Shown piece after piece: positions 27,291 through 39,660 of a stretch of 64,000 nt of DNA. Origin of the DNA: Hydractinia symbiolongicarpus (Eukaryota; Cnidaria; Hydrozoa; Anthoathecata; Hydractiniidae). Every line of letters begins with the position of its first letter. The first letter of the stretch is position 1. Both the position numbers and the translations under genes were made by a program. The DNA lies in contig NC_079880.1 of assembly GCF_029227915.1 (NCBI RefSeq), positions 21,762,501 through 21,826,500 of the forward strand. Direction: 5' to 3'. Under the pieces are notes generated by a model. It saw only the letters and a program-made list of their open reading frames with translations. It searched no databases and was not told where the DNA came from.

Positions 27291-28430
27291 ATGGCTGAAA
27301 ATTCAAATGCAAATGATACTACAGTTACTTCTCCTAATACAACAAATGTCGAAGGCACAGACAACGATATGAGACAAGCAATTATTGCAGATGTACTCAG
27401 TGCAATAAGAAAAGAGTTCTCTCCTTTACTGCATGGACAAAGGAGGAGACCACTGCCTCCATCTGACGATTCCCTGTCTGTCCATGCTGACAAATACCGT
27501 CTTGTTGATGACGAGGATAATATACCAGGAGATACTTCTTCTGAGCATGATAATGACAACAATGATGAAAATAACTTACCAAGGCATTCCCTTGAGAACA
27601 CTATCCCTGGAGATAATATGTCAGATTTATTTACTCCAAATAAACATGGTGGCAAAAGCTACCGTGATTTGAATGTTGCAGAAGACATCCTCTTACAAGT
27701 GGATAATGAAATGCCACAATCATTAGACCTTGGTGAAAAAATCAAAGAAAATGTTGCCACTAGAGTTACGTCTCATTTCCTGGAAAAATGTCTTATTCCA
27801 GAGGTAAAAAAGAAGATAGGGAAAAGGCACTTGCTGCCTGAAAACGGTACTAAAATGGCTGTGCCAAAGATGAACAAATGCATTTTCAATCTCAAAAGTT
27901 TTTCAGAATTTATAAAACGTAATGAGAGAAATTTGTACAACACACAGCAAACACTGTTGAGTGCAACATCAGCCATTATAGAGGTGGTTGAAAAAGTTTT
28001 ACAGTCTGATGAAGGAAAAAAGCCCTTGAATTCGAAGGATGTTGTCATGAATTGTCTTGATGCAATAACATTACTTGGGTCAGTCAATACAGACCTAAAT
28101 AATAAAAGAAAACAAAATGTTCGCACCTCTTTGAACCCTCAATACAGGGATCTATGTAACCCGAGTAGACCATGCAATGAATTTCTGCTTGGGGATGATT
28201 TACAAAAGGGTATGAGAGAAGCCCAGGAAGCCTCAAAGCTTGCCTTGTCCTCATCCAGTACATATAGCTACAACAATAGCAGGAAATATCAATCATATCC
28301 TCATGTTGGAAGGTTTAGTAAAATCCCTAGCTCAACGACAACATTCAGGAAAGATATCCAGAATTTTTTAGAGAAGGGCAAGAAACCACAACAAAGTCAT
28401 CGGAAGCCCTTCAACAGAAGCAGGAAATAA
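27291..28430 (+). CDS. gag: DIRS gag-like ORF1 protein (379 aa)
   Basis: An intact frame begins 237 nt inside the left repeat. An acidic low-complexity N-terminus (about residues 50-115) is followed by a helical region and the motif NPQYRDLCNPSRPCNEFLLG with GDDLQKGMREAQEASK, the pattern seen near the end of DIRS-family ORF1 proteins (LFGDDL...I...). A basic, Ser-rich tail ends FNRSRK. It presumably packages element RNA. Its 3' end overlaps the start of the RT frame in another frame, as is usual for DIRS. No damage is seen. Confidence 0.8.
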   Translation: MAENSNANDTTVTSPNTTNVEGTDNDMRQAIIADVLSAIRKEFSPLLHGQRRRPLPPSDDSLSVHADKYRLVDDEDNIPGDTSSEHDNDNNDENNLPRHSLENTIPGDNMSDLFTPNKHGGKSYRDLNVAEDILLQVDNEMPQSLDLGEKIKENVATRVTSHFLEKCLIPEVKKKIGKRHLLPENGTKMAVPKMNKCIFNLKSFSEFIKRNERNLYNTQQTLLSATSAIIEVVEKVLQSDEGKKPLNSKDVVMNCLDAITLLGSVNTDLNNKRKQNVRTSLNPQYRDLCNPSRPCNEFLLGDDLQKGMREAQEASKLALSSSSTYSYNNSRKYQSYPHVGRFSKIPSSTTTFRKDIQNFLEKGKKPQQSHRKPFNRSRK

Positions 28431-30359
28431 CTGCTGCCCTCAATGTAAGTACCTATATATCAAACCTTAAAACTAAGTTAGCTGAAAATGTTAAAAATTC
28501 TCAGGCAGGTGCTATTTCTAGATATTTGCCTGCATGGAAAGAATTGACATCAGACCATGAGGTGTTGTCAACCGTTTCTGGTCTAACAATAGAATTTGAG
28601 GAACGACCACAACCCGGTAATGCTGAAAGCATGAACTGTTCTTTCTCTGCTGATGAAAACGTATTTATCAAATCAGAGATGACCAGGTTACTTAAAAAAG
28701 GAGTAATCAAACAAAGTTATCATGTAGCTGGAGAGTTTATATCTCCTATTTTTTTCACTCCAAAGCCTGGTGGTTAATTCAGACTTATTTTGAATTTAAA
28801 AAAGCTTAATAGTTATATGCCATATATACATTTTAAAATGGACACAATTTCTTCAGTTTTGAAATTAGTTGCAAAAAACTGCTTTATGGAAAAAATTGAT
28901 ATCAAAGATGCTTACTACTCTGTTCATATAGATGACGAATATCAAAAATTCTTAAAGTTTTATTATGATGGTGTGTTATACCAGTTCACTTGTCTCCCTA
29001 ACGGTTTGTGTTCTGGACCACGAAAATTTACGAAGCTTCTTAAACCACCTCTTGCTGTCTTAAGATCATCCCAGTGCTTGGTTTCAGGTTATATTGATGA
29101 CCTTATTACCATGCACAAATCTGACAATGGCTGCTTTGTAAACATAAAGAGTATTGTATCTTTATTAGAAGAATTAGGATTTTCTGTACATCCTGATAAA
29201 TCACATTTTCTCCCCACTTAAACCTTAGAATACCTTGGTTCAATCATCGATTCAGTTAATATGAGAGTGTATTTAACTGACTCAAAAAAGAAAAGAACCA
29301 AGGAATATTGTCAAAAACTTCTGTCTGCTACTCACAAAGTTAGTCTAAGGGAAATTGTCCAGCTTCTTGGTATCTTCAGCTCTAGTTTTCATGCTGTGTT
29401 ATTTGGAAAACTTCATTATAGAGATTTAGAACGTCTGGAGATAGACTCATTAAGAAACAACTATGGTAATTTTGATTCATACACTACTTTGTCTGCAAAT
29501 GCAATAGCAGATATACAGTGGTGGTGTGACAATATTACCTCATCATACAGTCCTATCTCATTTGGTAACCCCACCATGACTATTTTCACTGATTCTTCTA
29601 AGCTTGGGTGGGGTGCAGTATGTTCTAACTCACAAACTGGTGGCTTATTCTCAGAAGTTGAGTCTGAGCAGCATATAAATGTATTAGAGCTGAAAGCTAT
29701 TCTTTTTGGACTCAGTTTTCAACACCCACATCAAAGTATTGTGTGATAATACAACAGCTGTACATTGCATACACAACATGGGTAGTTGTCGTTCTATTCC
29801 TTGTGACATTGCTGTCAAGCATATTTGGGATTGGGCCATTAGACATGACAATTGGCTTACTATCTCACACATTCCAGGGTTTCCTAATGTAGAAGCTGAT
29901 GCAGAATCTAGGAAGCATGAAATTAAAACAGAATGGAAATTGAGTGAAAAGATCTTTCTGGACATTGTTTCACACTTTCAATTCTTCCCTGATATTGATT
30001 TATTTGCCAGTAGAATCAATACTCAACTGGCTACATTTGTTTCATATAGACCAGACCCTTGTACTACACATGTAAATGCTTTCACTATTAATTGGCATGG
30101 TCAAAAAGTCTATTGCTTTCCGCCTTTCGCCTGTGTAGGTGCAGTTGTTCAAAAAGCAATTCAGGACAAAATTGAAGGCTTGATTGTTGTGCCAAATTGG
30201 CCAAACCAATTATGGTATCCATTACTTCTCCAGGTTTCTGTTACAAATCCTTATGTAATTTTACCTTCTAGGGAGCAGATATTTCTTCCAAATCAACCGT
30301 CGTTACTTCATCCGCTACACAAGAACCTGAAGCTTCTTGCAGTGTTGATTCGAACCTGA
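28430..30359 (+). pseudogene. pol: DIRS reverse transcriptase-RNase H-methyltransferase-like ORF, broken
   Basis: The order is: RT fingers (FIKSEMTRLLKKGVIKQ, ISPIFFTPKPGG); RT palm with IDIKDAYYSV and the catalytic box SGYIDDL; connection domain; RNase H (TIFTDSSKLGWGAVC, HINVLELKAI, CDNTTAVHCI); then the DIRS C-terminal region (DIDLFASRINTQL, FPPFACVGAVVQKA, VVPNWPNQLWYPLL) related to DAM-type methyltransferases. Damage: TAA at about 28775-28777 right after PKPGG, TAA at 29219-29221 after FLPT, and a one-base frameshift near 29720-29745 inside RNase H. All catalytic motifs remain. The frame can be followed back to about 28430, overlapping gag. Confidence 0.88.
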
Positions 30360-31314
30360 TTGTGCAATTTGATGTTTCTGACAAGGTAAAGTCTTTGCTT
30401 ATTAAATCATGGACTTCTGGAACAAGGAAGCAATATGCACCTTATATCAAGAAATGGCTTGAATATTGCAGCACCAAAACCTTGATCCAACCTCAGCTCC
30501 TACGGTTGCAGGTGCAGATTTTTTAGCTGAGTTATTTTACTCCACCAAGTTAGAATACTCTGCTTTGAATACAGCCAGATCTGCTCTATCATCTATACTC
30601 CAACCTGACCATGGGATAACGTTTGGCAACCAACCTATAATCAAACGTTTATTGCGTGACATTTTCAAGGAACGACCAACTCTTCCTCGATATACAATCA
30701 CTTTTGATGTGGATTTCGTGTTGAGGTACCTTGACTCTTTGCCACCACCAGAAGAGTTATCTTTACAATTATTAACGCAACGTTTAGCTGTCTTGATGTG
30801 TGTTCTTAGTGGTCAACGATCACAGACACTCAGTGTTTTATCTTTAGATAGTTTGCATCAGGAAAATGAAAAATGTGTTTTCTTTATTCACAGTTTACTT
30901 AAACAAAGTAGACCGACAAATCACCAGAAACCATTGGAATTTTTTGCATATCCCACTAACAGGAAAGTCTGTGTTGTGCAAAACCTTACAGAATACCTTG
31001 CTAGAACTAATGGTCTACGCAACAATGAGAAAAGGCTTTTCATAAGTTATGTTTCACCCCACAAAGCTGTAACATCTGCAACTATTGCTAGGTGGACCTG
31101 TAAAATGTTGCAAGCTGCAGGGCTGGACACAAATGTTTTTAAGGCACACTCAACTCGTGCTGCTTCTACATCAAAATCAAAACAAACTGGTTTGTCTCTT
31201 TTAGATATTGGAAAAGCGGCTGGTTGGTCCAATGGAAGCACTTTTGCAAGGTTTTACAATAAGCCTGTTACGACCAATTTTGGACAGCATATTTTGATGG
31301 AATCCAACATTTGA
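30250..31314 (+). pseudogene. DIRS tyrosine recombinase, one frameshift
   Basis: The recombinase integrates the circular cDNA in DIRS elements. The N-terminal core-binding part (SGTRKQYAPYIKKWLEYC) is in one frame, overlapping the end of pol. From about 30470 the reading continues in another frame (DFLAELFYSTKLEYSALN onward). The shift lies in a CCAAAACC tract, so a one-base deletion is likely. The catalytic domain keeps the R-H-R-Y set: SGQRSQT, AHSTRAA, and the tyrosine in FARFYNK after GWSNGSTF. The stop is at 31312-31314. Confidence 0.85.
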
Positions 31315-31461
31315 TTAAACTTTATTTATGTGTATGATATAGAGTGGTGGTTTAATTTTTTGTGGTGTACATATATTTTGTGTTATGATATCACCATTTA
31401 GTGAGTCTTGTATATTGTTGTTTTAATATACCCTTTACTGGTATTTAACCTAGCTTTGAAG

Positions 31462-31499
31462 TCTCATATGGATTCTTGCCAGGGTGCCGGAACCGAGTG
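31462..31499 (-). repeat. DIRS right inverted terminal repeat
   Basis: Exact reverse complement of 27017-27054. An outer 13-bp match (31521-31533) is separated by a 21-bp insertion absent on the left. Confidence 0.92.
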
Positions 31500-31539
31500 T
31501 GCAAAGGTGGGGAACCTATAGGGGAAAATAATTCTAATC

Positions 31540-32587
31540 AAACTGCACTGTGCTTGTTTAATTTGGTGAATTAAACTTTAAAAAACACTGCAACATATTA
31601 ATGATTTAAATCCAATCAATCTTTTTTTCAATAAGCTGTTTTACACTGCTTTTAATACTAACCAACTGTTACCAAACACTTGTATTTTAATATGCAAACA
31701 GTTGCAATTTTAAAAGGCTGGCTATGTTGCAAAATAAAAACAGTGCAGACCATTTTCGATTTACTAATATAATGATACAATAACAAAAAATCAATAAAAG
31801 TGCATATATTTTGCCAATAAACAAAATTTTTCTATTGAGAAAAATTAAGAAAAAAAAAAAAAAAAACTACATAATTTAAATTTTCATCTTAAAAATAACA
31901 ATAATCATAACAATATTTCAAACTAACTAAATTAATTTACAGAATCTCCTATTTTAATGATTTCTATGAATTGCAGTGACACAAATTACCTCTCTATTGT
32001 AACAAATAAAATTGTAAATTTGACACTAAATTGTGACATTTTTAGTGTCAACGACATTTTAGTTAATTGCTTAGTACCAAACTGTAGTTTACACTGTCGG
32101 TTGGGATATAAAGTCATTTTAGTACCTATTTCTGCGGCTTACTTAAATTTATTTTATTGTACTTCATAATAAGGGTAGACAAGGCATGCAATTGACTCCC
32201 CCAAGCCTTACAATTGTTTCGTTTTCTTTAAAATCATGGAGTTTTTTTGATGGTTGGAAATGGCTCGTTAGTCCACAAGGTATAACAAAATGGGCATATT
32301 TTGCGTCTGCCACCATATTTAAAGTATAAAAATATGGTTGACATTCTTTAAAATAGCACATCTTCAGACCTTCTTGCAAAGAATTGATGCTTTTCTTCAC
32401 AGAATGAATGTATTTTTTTCCTGAGAATAAATGTAGTTTTCTTGGCAGGATGAATGAACTTTTCTTTCTTAGAATGAATGAACTAGGATGTAGCACATTG
32501 AGCTCTTTTTTACCTTTTCTCAGTAAAAGCAAAAATTAGAAAGCTTGTATAGAAAAAAGTTTTATGCAGATGACATGGCTGATGTAA
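31540..32587. other. intergenic, nothing recognised
   Basis: AT-rich flank of the DIRS element. A minus-strand open frame at 32164-32532 has repetitive LRKKSSFIL-type composition derived from local AGAATGAATGAA repeats, and is probably not coding. Confidence 0.35.
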
Positions 32588-32737
32588 CAAGACTACAACT
32601 GTAAACACTGTGGCGAGACATTCTCTCAGAGACAGAGCAAGTCTAGACATAAAGAACATCGCTTAGCAAAGCAGATTGCTGGGAAAAAACAATTGTGTGG
32701 TTTGTGTCAAAATATATTACCCAGAAAGCGACATTAA
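32588..32737 (+). pseudogene. C2H2 zinc-finger fragment
   Basis: An open stretch contains YNCKHCGETFSQRQSKSRHK, a classical C-x2-C-x12-H-x3-H finger, followed by a second CxxC (LCGLCQN) and a stop. There is no start codon in frame. It looks like one surviving block of a larger decayed gene that may include the HECT-like block 0.5 kb downstream. Confidence 0.5.
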
Positions 32738-33159
32738 CAACCATGTTCTGGGAACTTGCAACAAAACATTTCTAAGAGCATTTCATTTAAATTGAAGCAT
32801 GAAGAAGTTTCATCTAAAATGAAGTTCATTTATAGTCTCCCATGGTGGTATTAAAGCGTCAATTGAAGCAACAAGAACAACCAACTTACACAGATGAACT
32901 AGCTTTTAATGCATGCCACTGTGGATACACCCAAGAAGGAAACTATAAAGGGCAAAGTTTTGTCAGCATGTAGTCAATTAATAATTACTTTAGCTTTCCT
33001 TTATACAGAATTTGTAATTCCAAAAATATTTATGGGATTTGATAAAAGCCCTACCTTATTTTTTTCAATGTTAGGTAAATCCTTCTTAATTAAAAAATAA
33101 TGACACCAACATTAGTATGAAAATCACGATATAGAAGAAAGCTATCTGTATTAGTTAAG

Positions 33160-33390
33160 AATGATACAAGTATATACATGAAGTAATGACACGAGCTTGT
33201 TAACTTCATGCACTTCATAGCAGCAAGTCGTGTGTTACCGAGAAAAACAATCACCATTAAAGTTGATGAAGCTGATGGTGTGTTCGCTTCAACTTGTCTG
33301 TTGCAACTAGTATTACCAAAACAAGCAGATACATTTGAAAAACTTGTGTATTGCTGGCAAGAGATTGCAACTATGTTGTGTAGGATGTAA
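33160..33390 (+). pseudogene. HECT C-lobe-like relic
   Basis: The reading MHFIAASRVLPRKTITIKVD followed by FASTCLLQLVLPK and a closing helix resembles the end of HECT ubiquitin ligase domains (phi-x-S/T-C-x4-L-x-LP, with the catalytic Cys in STC). The frame stops at 33388. It is too short to be sure. Confidence 0.32.
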
Positions 33391-34189
33391 CTAGGATGTA
33401 CATAATGTAAGCTAGCATATGTATAATACAAACTAGGAAGCGTATAGTAAAGGTTAGCATGTATATAAAAAAAGCTAGCATGCAAAAATAATAGCCGTTG
33501 AATATTGCTACATATGAGCAACCATAGTTGTCAGGCTTCGTGTTTCTGACAATGGCAAAATTTAAACCGATCTTGAATCCACTTTAACAGTAATTGTAGT
33601 TACGAAAAGAAAAGTGAAATTTTATAAAGGGTTGTGGAGTTTTGTTGTCAACCATTCCGGGAACTTTATCATCAATACCTGATAGAAAATCCCAATGGGT
33701 ATTTTTCACACCTAGAGACTATTCTGTGTCAGTCACACTACAAGCAAAGATATTGAGATGTGTTATTGTCGACTTCACCTCCATACCCGCTGGTTGATCA
33801 AGTCTTTATTGGAATGTTCGAAAAAGCCAAAAATTAATCTACAAATCCGGAATAACGTGTATTTCTTTGAGCATCTTTACAGTTAGGATTACACACCAAG
33901 TAACAAGCTAACTTGAGAAAAAACGAAGTGTCAATAAAATAAAGTCAAAGATCTTCTTAAAAGCGTAAAGGATGATGTCAAAGTACCTATTAATCATTTT
34001 GAAATGGTGCCAACAGTCCACAAGAAAGGACTCCGGTCCAAACTGAACCAAATATTGAGTTTTTGCTAAATTTCATCGACACAATGCTGCCTAAAATTAT
34101 TCATCAGTTTTTCAAGGAAATAATTAAAAGAATAAAAAAAAAAAAAAAACAGAAAAACCCAACACAACACAAGTATAAAGATGAGCAGA

Positions 34190-35060
34190 ACTTTAATCAA
34201 GCGCATATTTCTGAACCTAAGTACCCTGGATGTCTAGCTGGGTCAGCTCAAAGAGGTCCGCGGACGGTCATCAGCAGAAACTAGACATCCCAATCTTCTA
34301 AAGTAAACTTTAACAGTTTTCTGTCCAACTTTACTAGTCTTTGTTTCTTTTGACTCGGGTATAAAGTGGAGTCGTGTTTACTCCATCTCTTTTAAAAACG
34401 TATGACTCGTGGCTGTTAATAATCCGGTTATCGCAGAAAATTATCTTACCTGTAAACATTTTAGTCGAAGGCTATGGTTGTGTAGCGGCCATTATTTCAC
34501 TTGCCGCAATGGTTATTAATAGCTCTTTATTGAAAATACGACATTTTACTTTTTCATCTACAGTAAAAGGTATGAAAATGGTACCAGGGTAAGCAATAAT
34601 ACGGGAAGAAATTTTCGACACAAGTCCGTTGCTACTGGCGAACGTTTTAGTTGTAAATGAGTTGAGAATGGCACGACACCATCTCCTTTTTAAGTAGAGC
34701 GGTTTGATAAGCCTCATAAACATGGCAAAAGTAGGCATTTGTGTCTAAGAACTTCTTGCTTTCAAAGAAATTATCTAAAGAAGATTGTAACGTAGGGTGC
34801 AGAGAGAATTGGATGAAGCTATAACTTGTGAGGATCTGATATTATTACATGTATCACAAGTGGTGGATGTCTTGATGCCGATAATAAAGGTCTTTCAAGA
34901 AATGGGAAATCCAGTGACAGACCAGGTAGGAGATATTCAAGAACCTCAGGGACGTTATGCTGAGCAAAGATATTAAACATGCTTCCCTTCACGGCTGAGA
35001 TATGATTTTTCAGACAACGCAAAAAATGAAAGGAGTCAACTGGACTCTTCAATATTAAGC
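34190..35060 (-). mobile_element. USP-bearing LINE family, copy A (3' fragment)
   Basis: On the minus strand, a fragment of the ubiquitin-specific protease domain (residues like FNIFAQHNVPEVLEYLLPGL, then SSNGLVSKISSRIIAYPGT) is followed by the family's 3' UTR, with the 63-bp structured motif at 34228-34290. It matches copy B (42.9-45.3 kb) throughout with indels and frameshifts, and stops near 35060, so it is 5'-truncated as expected for LINE insertions. Confidence 0.72.
34228..34290 (-). ncRNA. conserved 63-bp structured 3'-UTR motif, copy A
   Basis: Ten-base arms GGATGTCTAG and CTAGACATCC enclose a centre that can form two further hairpins (AGAGGT-type and GTCCGCGGAC). The same 63 bp recurs at 42979-43041 and 48178-48240, with a partial copy at 60310-60350, always in the 3' UTR of the USP-bearing LINE. 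Possible ribozyme or RT-recognition structure; no known ribozyme core is complete. Confidence 0.5.
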
Positions 35061-35549
35061 GAAAAAAAGTATTTCAATATCTCACAACTTTCACGTAATC
35101 TAGGTTTTTCTTCTTAAATGTCGTGTGTTTTTCCTGTATTAATACTTCTTTTGTCCAAATAAGTAAAAAAAATAACAAACAATAAACCTGATATAACGAT
35201 GCATACTTATTCTATATTTGGTATATGCTTAATTTTATTATTAAATTGTATTGTATAAGATACCAGATCAGGTAATGTTTTACAACAAATATATTGTCAT
35301 TTCGGAGTGTCCTTAACAGCTTAACCTTTTTAACAATCTGATTTTCTATTTTTCTATTTCCTATTTGAGGACACACCAATGAAGAACAGTGTGATGTTGC
35401 AACAATAGTATATTTAGATATTTGTGCAGCTAGGGTACCACTATTGATTACCCTCTTTTGTAGTGTGACCATAGTGTGGACCCTAGCTGCGCCTTTTTTT
35501 CTTTGCTTTAGGTTGTCGCTCCCCCTTTATGGATTTGGCTCAATATAAA

Positions 35550-37365
35550 CAGGCCAGCATTGTATTATATTGTTGAGTTGATGTTAGTTATTATTGATGA
35601 AGGGACATGGTTTCTCTATTATTATATAATGTTTATCCATGTGTTAAACCCTAGCCAACATTTGGTGGGAAGTTCTATATTCAAAATATATGCAAATATA
35701 TAAAGGCTAAGCCGGCAAATATCGCTGATTGTGCTCCTATTGTTCCAATTAAATCAATTCATTATTTAGAACTCATATCCGTTGATTACCTAAAATTAGA
35801 AAAATGTAAAAGAGGGTTATAAGTATGTGTTAATGATATGTCATCATTTCACTCAATTCACTAAGACATTTGGAACAAAGAACAAATCTAGACGCAGATT
35901 ATGATTATTAATGAATTTTTGCTGAAGTTTAGCCGAATTATCTGGCGTAAATCATCTCATGGAACACAGTATCACCCCATGGGTGATGGACAGGTTAAAC
36001 GAATGAACCGCACCTTCATCAGCCTCTTGAAAACTTTTCCATCAAAATCGAAAACAAATCGGAAATTTGATTAAAATTGGTATTTTTATATAACAGTACC
36101 TTCTGCAAATCAACTAGATTGTCACCTTTCTACTTATTATTTTGAACGGCACTCACGTCTACCGATTGATTTGATGTTCAGTATTGATGATGAAGAACTG
36201 TATTTGGAGCTTGTATGGAAATTAAAAGAATCCTACAATTCGCCATCAAGGTAGCGTCCAAGACAGCCAAATCTGGCAAATTTCACTGCGATCAGAGAAC
36301 GCATGGTCGAAGTATCGACAAAAGAGATAGAGTGTTTGTGAGAAACTTAAGTCAGCGTGGAGGAACTGGGAGACTTCGTTCTTATTGGACAGAACATGTG
36401 CAGATTTTTTCTTCAAAATCACCAGGCATACCTGTCTTCGAAATAGTTAGTGAAGATGAACTTTTGAGAAGAATACAAGTGTTTCACAGGAGAGAAAAGT
36501 GATGCCAATGACGATATGGCAGACGATGTACCTGTTCCGGAAGAGGAGGGTGGAGATGAAGATGACGTACAGTTGAAAGCTTCAGTTATAGACGACAAAA
36601 ATGCTAAAATTAGAGGACTTGAAGTTCAAAATCAAAGTGTGGACACTCCTGGGATTGAAGAGGATCAAGCTGATGACAACACAAGAACTCGACGTCAACG
36701 ACGAGCTCTAAGACGGTTGACGTTTGATGATCTTAGTGGCAACATCACAGAAGTACCTTTATGCATCTTATGTATTAACCCTTGCTTTTCAACAGGCAAT
36801 AAAGTCAAAACAACACAGACTGCATCTTGAATCTTCTACATCGAACGATGCATACACACGTGTAATATTTACAAGAAGTAAATTCGTTCATCACGCTACA
36901 TGCACACGTGTAATTTTACAAAGAATTTGTTCACCAATTACTACATGCTACATTAACTAGAAGTGTTACATGGTTCAGCATCTGTGAAAGAAGATACAAT
37001 TCAAGTGGATGATGAAAACTTGACGAACTGTTAAGCTGTAAAGCTTGACATCTGGATCTGACAGACTTGATCATCTATCCATGTCTGATGTTGTAGTATC
37101 AATCCCATATACAATTCCAGATTCGACATACAATCCAGGATTCAACATACGATTTAAGATGTGTCAGTATTAACGTTCTTGGTTGTGCAACAATAACGAT
37201 TCAATACGTTTATTTCTCAAGACTCCATCAGCAATGTTTTAATCTGATAGGCCGAAATTTTTAATGTCTGGCATTGTTAACTTAAAATGAATGCAAACGT
37301 ATAAAGGACACGCCGGTAAATATTGGAAATTGTGCTGGAGCTAAAAACAATGTGATATGGAAAGA
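35550..37365 (+). mobile_element. gypsy/Ty3-type LTR retrotransposon relic
   Basis: A decayed integrase region (35900-36830) is flanked by two stretches with similar AT-rich promoter-like ends: ATGCAAATATATAAAGG...GCCGGCAAATAT near 35690-35735, and ATGCAAACGTATAAAGG...GCCGGTAAATAT near 37290-37335. These may be the last parts of the two LTRs. Gag, protease, RT and RNase H are absent, so a large internal deletion is inferred. Confidence 0.45.
35900..36830 (+). pseudogene. gypsy-type integrase C-terminal region, degenerate
   Basis: The reading includes GTQYHPMGDGQVKRMNRT, the end of the integrase catalytic core, then LPIDLMF and a C-terminal segment (KRDRVFVRNLSQRGGTGRLR, GIPVFEIV) and an acidic tail ending RRALRRLTFDDL. 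Stops occur (for example near 36072), so it is a dead genomic relic. Only the last part of pol is left. Confidence 0.68.
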
Positions 37366-39660
37366 AAACTTGGGTTTGTTTCCGGTACGAAAACTTAGTT
37401 TTTTTAAAAAAACTGACGCAGCAGGATTGTACATGGAAATTTAATTAAAAATAACAAATGACTTTGTGTATTTCTCTGATCTTCAATAACAAACTCGTCC
37501 CCGGTTCATGTCTATTTTCGTTCGCATAATCAAAATAAGAAAAAGAAAAGTTGCGTTCTTAATAATTTATAAAGCCAGAAATTAGAGTTAAAAACTTACG
37601 ACCGGGAGTCCGAAAGTAAAAATATACTTTGTGGTGTTCACTTTTGGATACGCTGTCAAAAAATCACGGAACATCTTTCATTCTTATAAAATTAATCGTT
37701 GAAATGTCTAAGTTGTATCAATTAATCCTAAAAACATTTTAGGTGACGACTAAGGCAACTCTTTAAAAATTAGATCATCATCTAATTGTTAATTCAAAGC
37801 AAATTATAATCTTTCCTTCACGTCACATTTCCAGACAATAGTGAAAAAAAATAAGAAGAACGAGTTGGTCAATGATATTCAATAGCACGTTTCACAACGT
37901 GATATTGAATATCAGTGGAGTGAAACAGTAACAGAAAGGTATGCATAGAGAAAAATTGTGAAACAGAGGTGCTAAAATGAACAAACAAAATTTGTATTCT
38001 TTAAAACAAGTTGAAATATCATATACAAAAAATATCAATATCTTTGTCATCAGCTATGTCTGCTGCAGGAAGATTATTTATTATTTTACATTCGCAGTGA
38101 TTATTCGAGATTAAGCATTAATGCGAGATTTCTTCTTGGAATCTCTTCTAGAAAAAGATAAAAAAAATAAATCTTTATATTATTCATTTTTAGAACATAT
38201 GGTGTACCCGTTTCTTTACGTAACCGGAACAAATTGCGACTGCAGGCTGAGAGTAAGCAGAATGCAATAACACGAACTTCAGACGAGTCGGAAAAAATCA
38301 TAGTATCTGTCATCTGTCTCAAACATATTTCTAGGGTATGAAAAGACTGCATTTACACACTGGTGATCTCTAGCAGTACACATAGGAGCAACAAAATTGT
38401 ATAACTGATGTCAAAAAATATCAAGTGAATTCAAAATAAACTTTACTGGTTTGGAAAAAGACGCTACAATTACAAAAAGTTAACATGGTATGTTAATAAC
38501 ATTTTAGTGTTCTTTTAAAAAAAGTGTACTTGGGCTTATATATATTTTTCCAGTGTTACATCGGCCAATGCTAGGCATATAATGAAAGAATTACTGACGT
38601 TATGTGGTTGCAACATTAACAGATTCCGCTGCTGTGTTACTTCTAATGACATTATTGATAGTTTATCAAGAATTGGAAGGAAAAAACGAAGGTATATCTA
38701 CTTACTAATTGTTTTCTTTTTGACCAAAACTCGTCCCAACATTGCTAATTTTTATGTACAACCTTATCTTCAGGTTGAACGTTTCAAACATCAAAGATTT
38801 GTCGATAACCGTAGAAGCTAATTAAAAGAAGTAAAGTGGAGAGTACAATTCAGGTCACCTCATTGTGCCCCAAAAGTTTGAAAAAATGGTACTTCGAAAC
38901 AATAAAGTTGTTGAAGAAACCTCAGGCGGAAAGATGAAACTGTCAGATACCGAGGTGACATGCTAAGAAAACATAGGCAATATATGAGCCTTCACACCAA
39001 TGAAGAATTGCACGGCATGAAAAAAGAAGAATTACTTGATCTTCTAAAAAGTGTGAATGAGTACAACAAACTGGTCAAATAATGAAGAAATTATTAAAAA
39101 GGTTCAGGAAATATAGATAGAAAAAACACGGCACTTGATGTGCTGGTATGATGGTTAATCTCTAGCCAGCCATAGTAACCTTCTAATGTTAGTTTCATGC
39201 ATGTATGTCCCAGCAGTGTTTAATACCGACGAGGAATAGATGAAAAGGACTGACTAAAAGGTCAACGTTTAAGCTACAGTAAAGAAGCCGATTGGATTTA
39301 CCTGTTAGCTAGGTGTCCTTCTAATGATCAGCAGCTGCTATAGAGTCTTGATAGATTTGAAGATATTTTGAACATAACTTCACCAGTTGATAAAGAATCT
39401 AACGTCACAAAGGTGAGAATATTTACTGTCACGTTTGTGGAATTCATGCTGATTGTGCAAGCAATATGGTCCATTCATGGATTATCTTTCGCTGCACGAT
39501 AGAATCATGACAAGGTGAAAGTATTCTAGAACATAAAGAAAGATCAAATAATTCTCGAGCTTCACCAAAAAAAAATACAATTCTCATGCTCTACAACAAC
39601 TAAAGAGCTGCAATCCCTTTTACTTAAAGTGTTCATGGCATACAACGATTACCAGCAATA
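37366..39660. other. mostly non-coding, scattered unrecognised coding relics
   Basis: Short coding-like pieces occur on the plus strand (38582-38821; a stretch near 38940-39080 with MKKEELLDLLKSVN; 39420-39490 with CHVCGIHADCASNMVHSW) but are separated by stops. They may belong to the same decayed element as 39661-41310. Confidence 0.3.

Larger units (their letters stand above)
27005..31533 (+). mobile_element. DIRS-type tyrosine-recombinase retrotransposon
   Basis: The element has gag, RT-RNase H with a methyltransferase-like tail, and a tyrosine recombinase, in DIRS order with overlapping frames. It is bounded by inverted repeats: a perfect 38-bp pair (27017-27054 and 31462-31499), plus a further 13-bp inverted match (27005-27017 and 31521-31533) displaced on the right by an extra 21 bp. 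DIRS elements have inverted rather than direct terminal repeats and make no target duplication, which fits. Two in-frame stops and two frameshifts in pol and YR make this copy non-autonomous, though the damage is light and implies fairly recent activity. Confidence 0.9.

Noticed and set aside
34063-34284. Plus-strand ORF over the copy A tail
   Set aside because: Lysine-rich reading of an A-rich LINE tail and the structured motif; the element is coded on the minus strand.
34228-34290. Hammerhead ribozyme in the 63-bp USP-LINE motif
   Set aside because: CTGATGA is present on the element strand, but no GAAA follows the next stem at the required place and no suitable NUH site closes the fold. 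An HDV-like nesting also could not be drawn.
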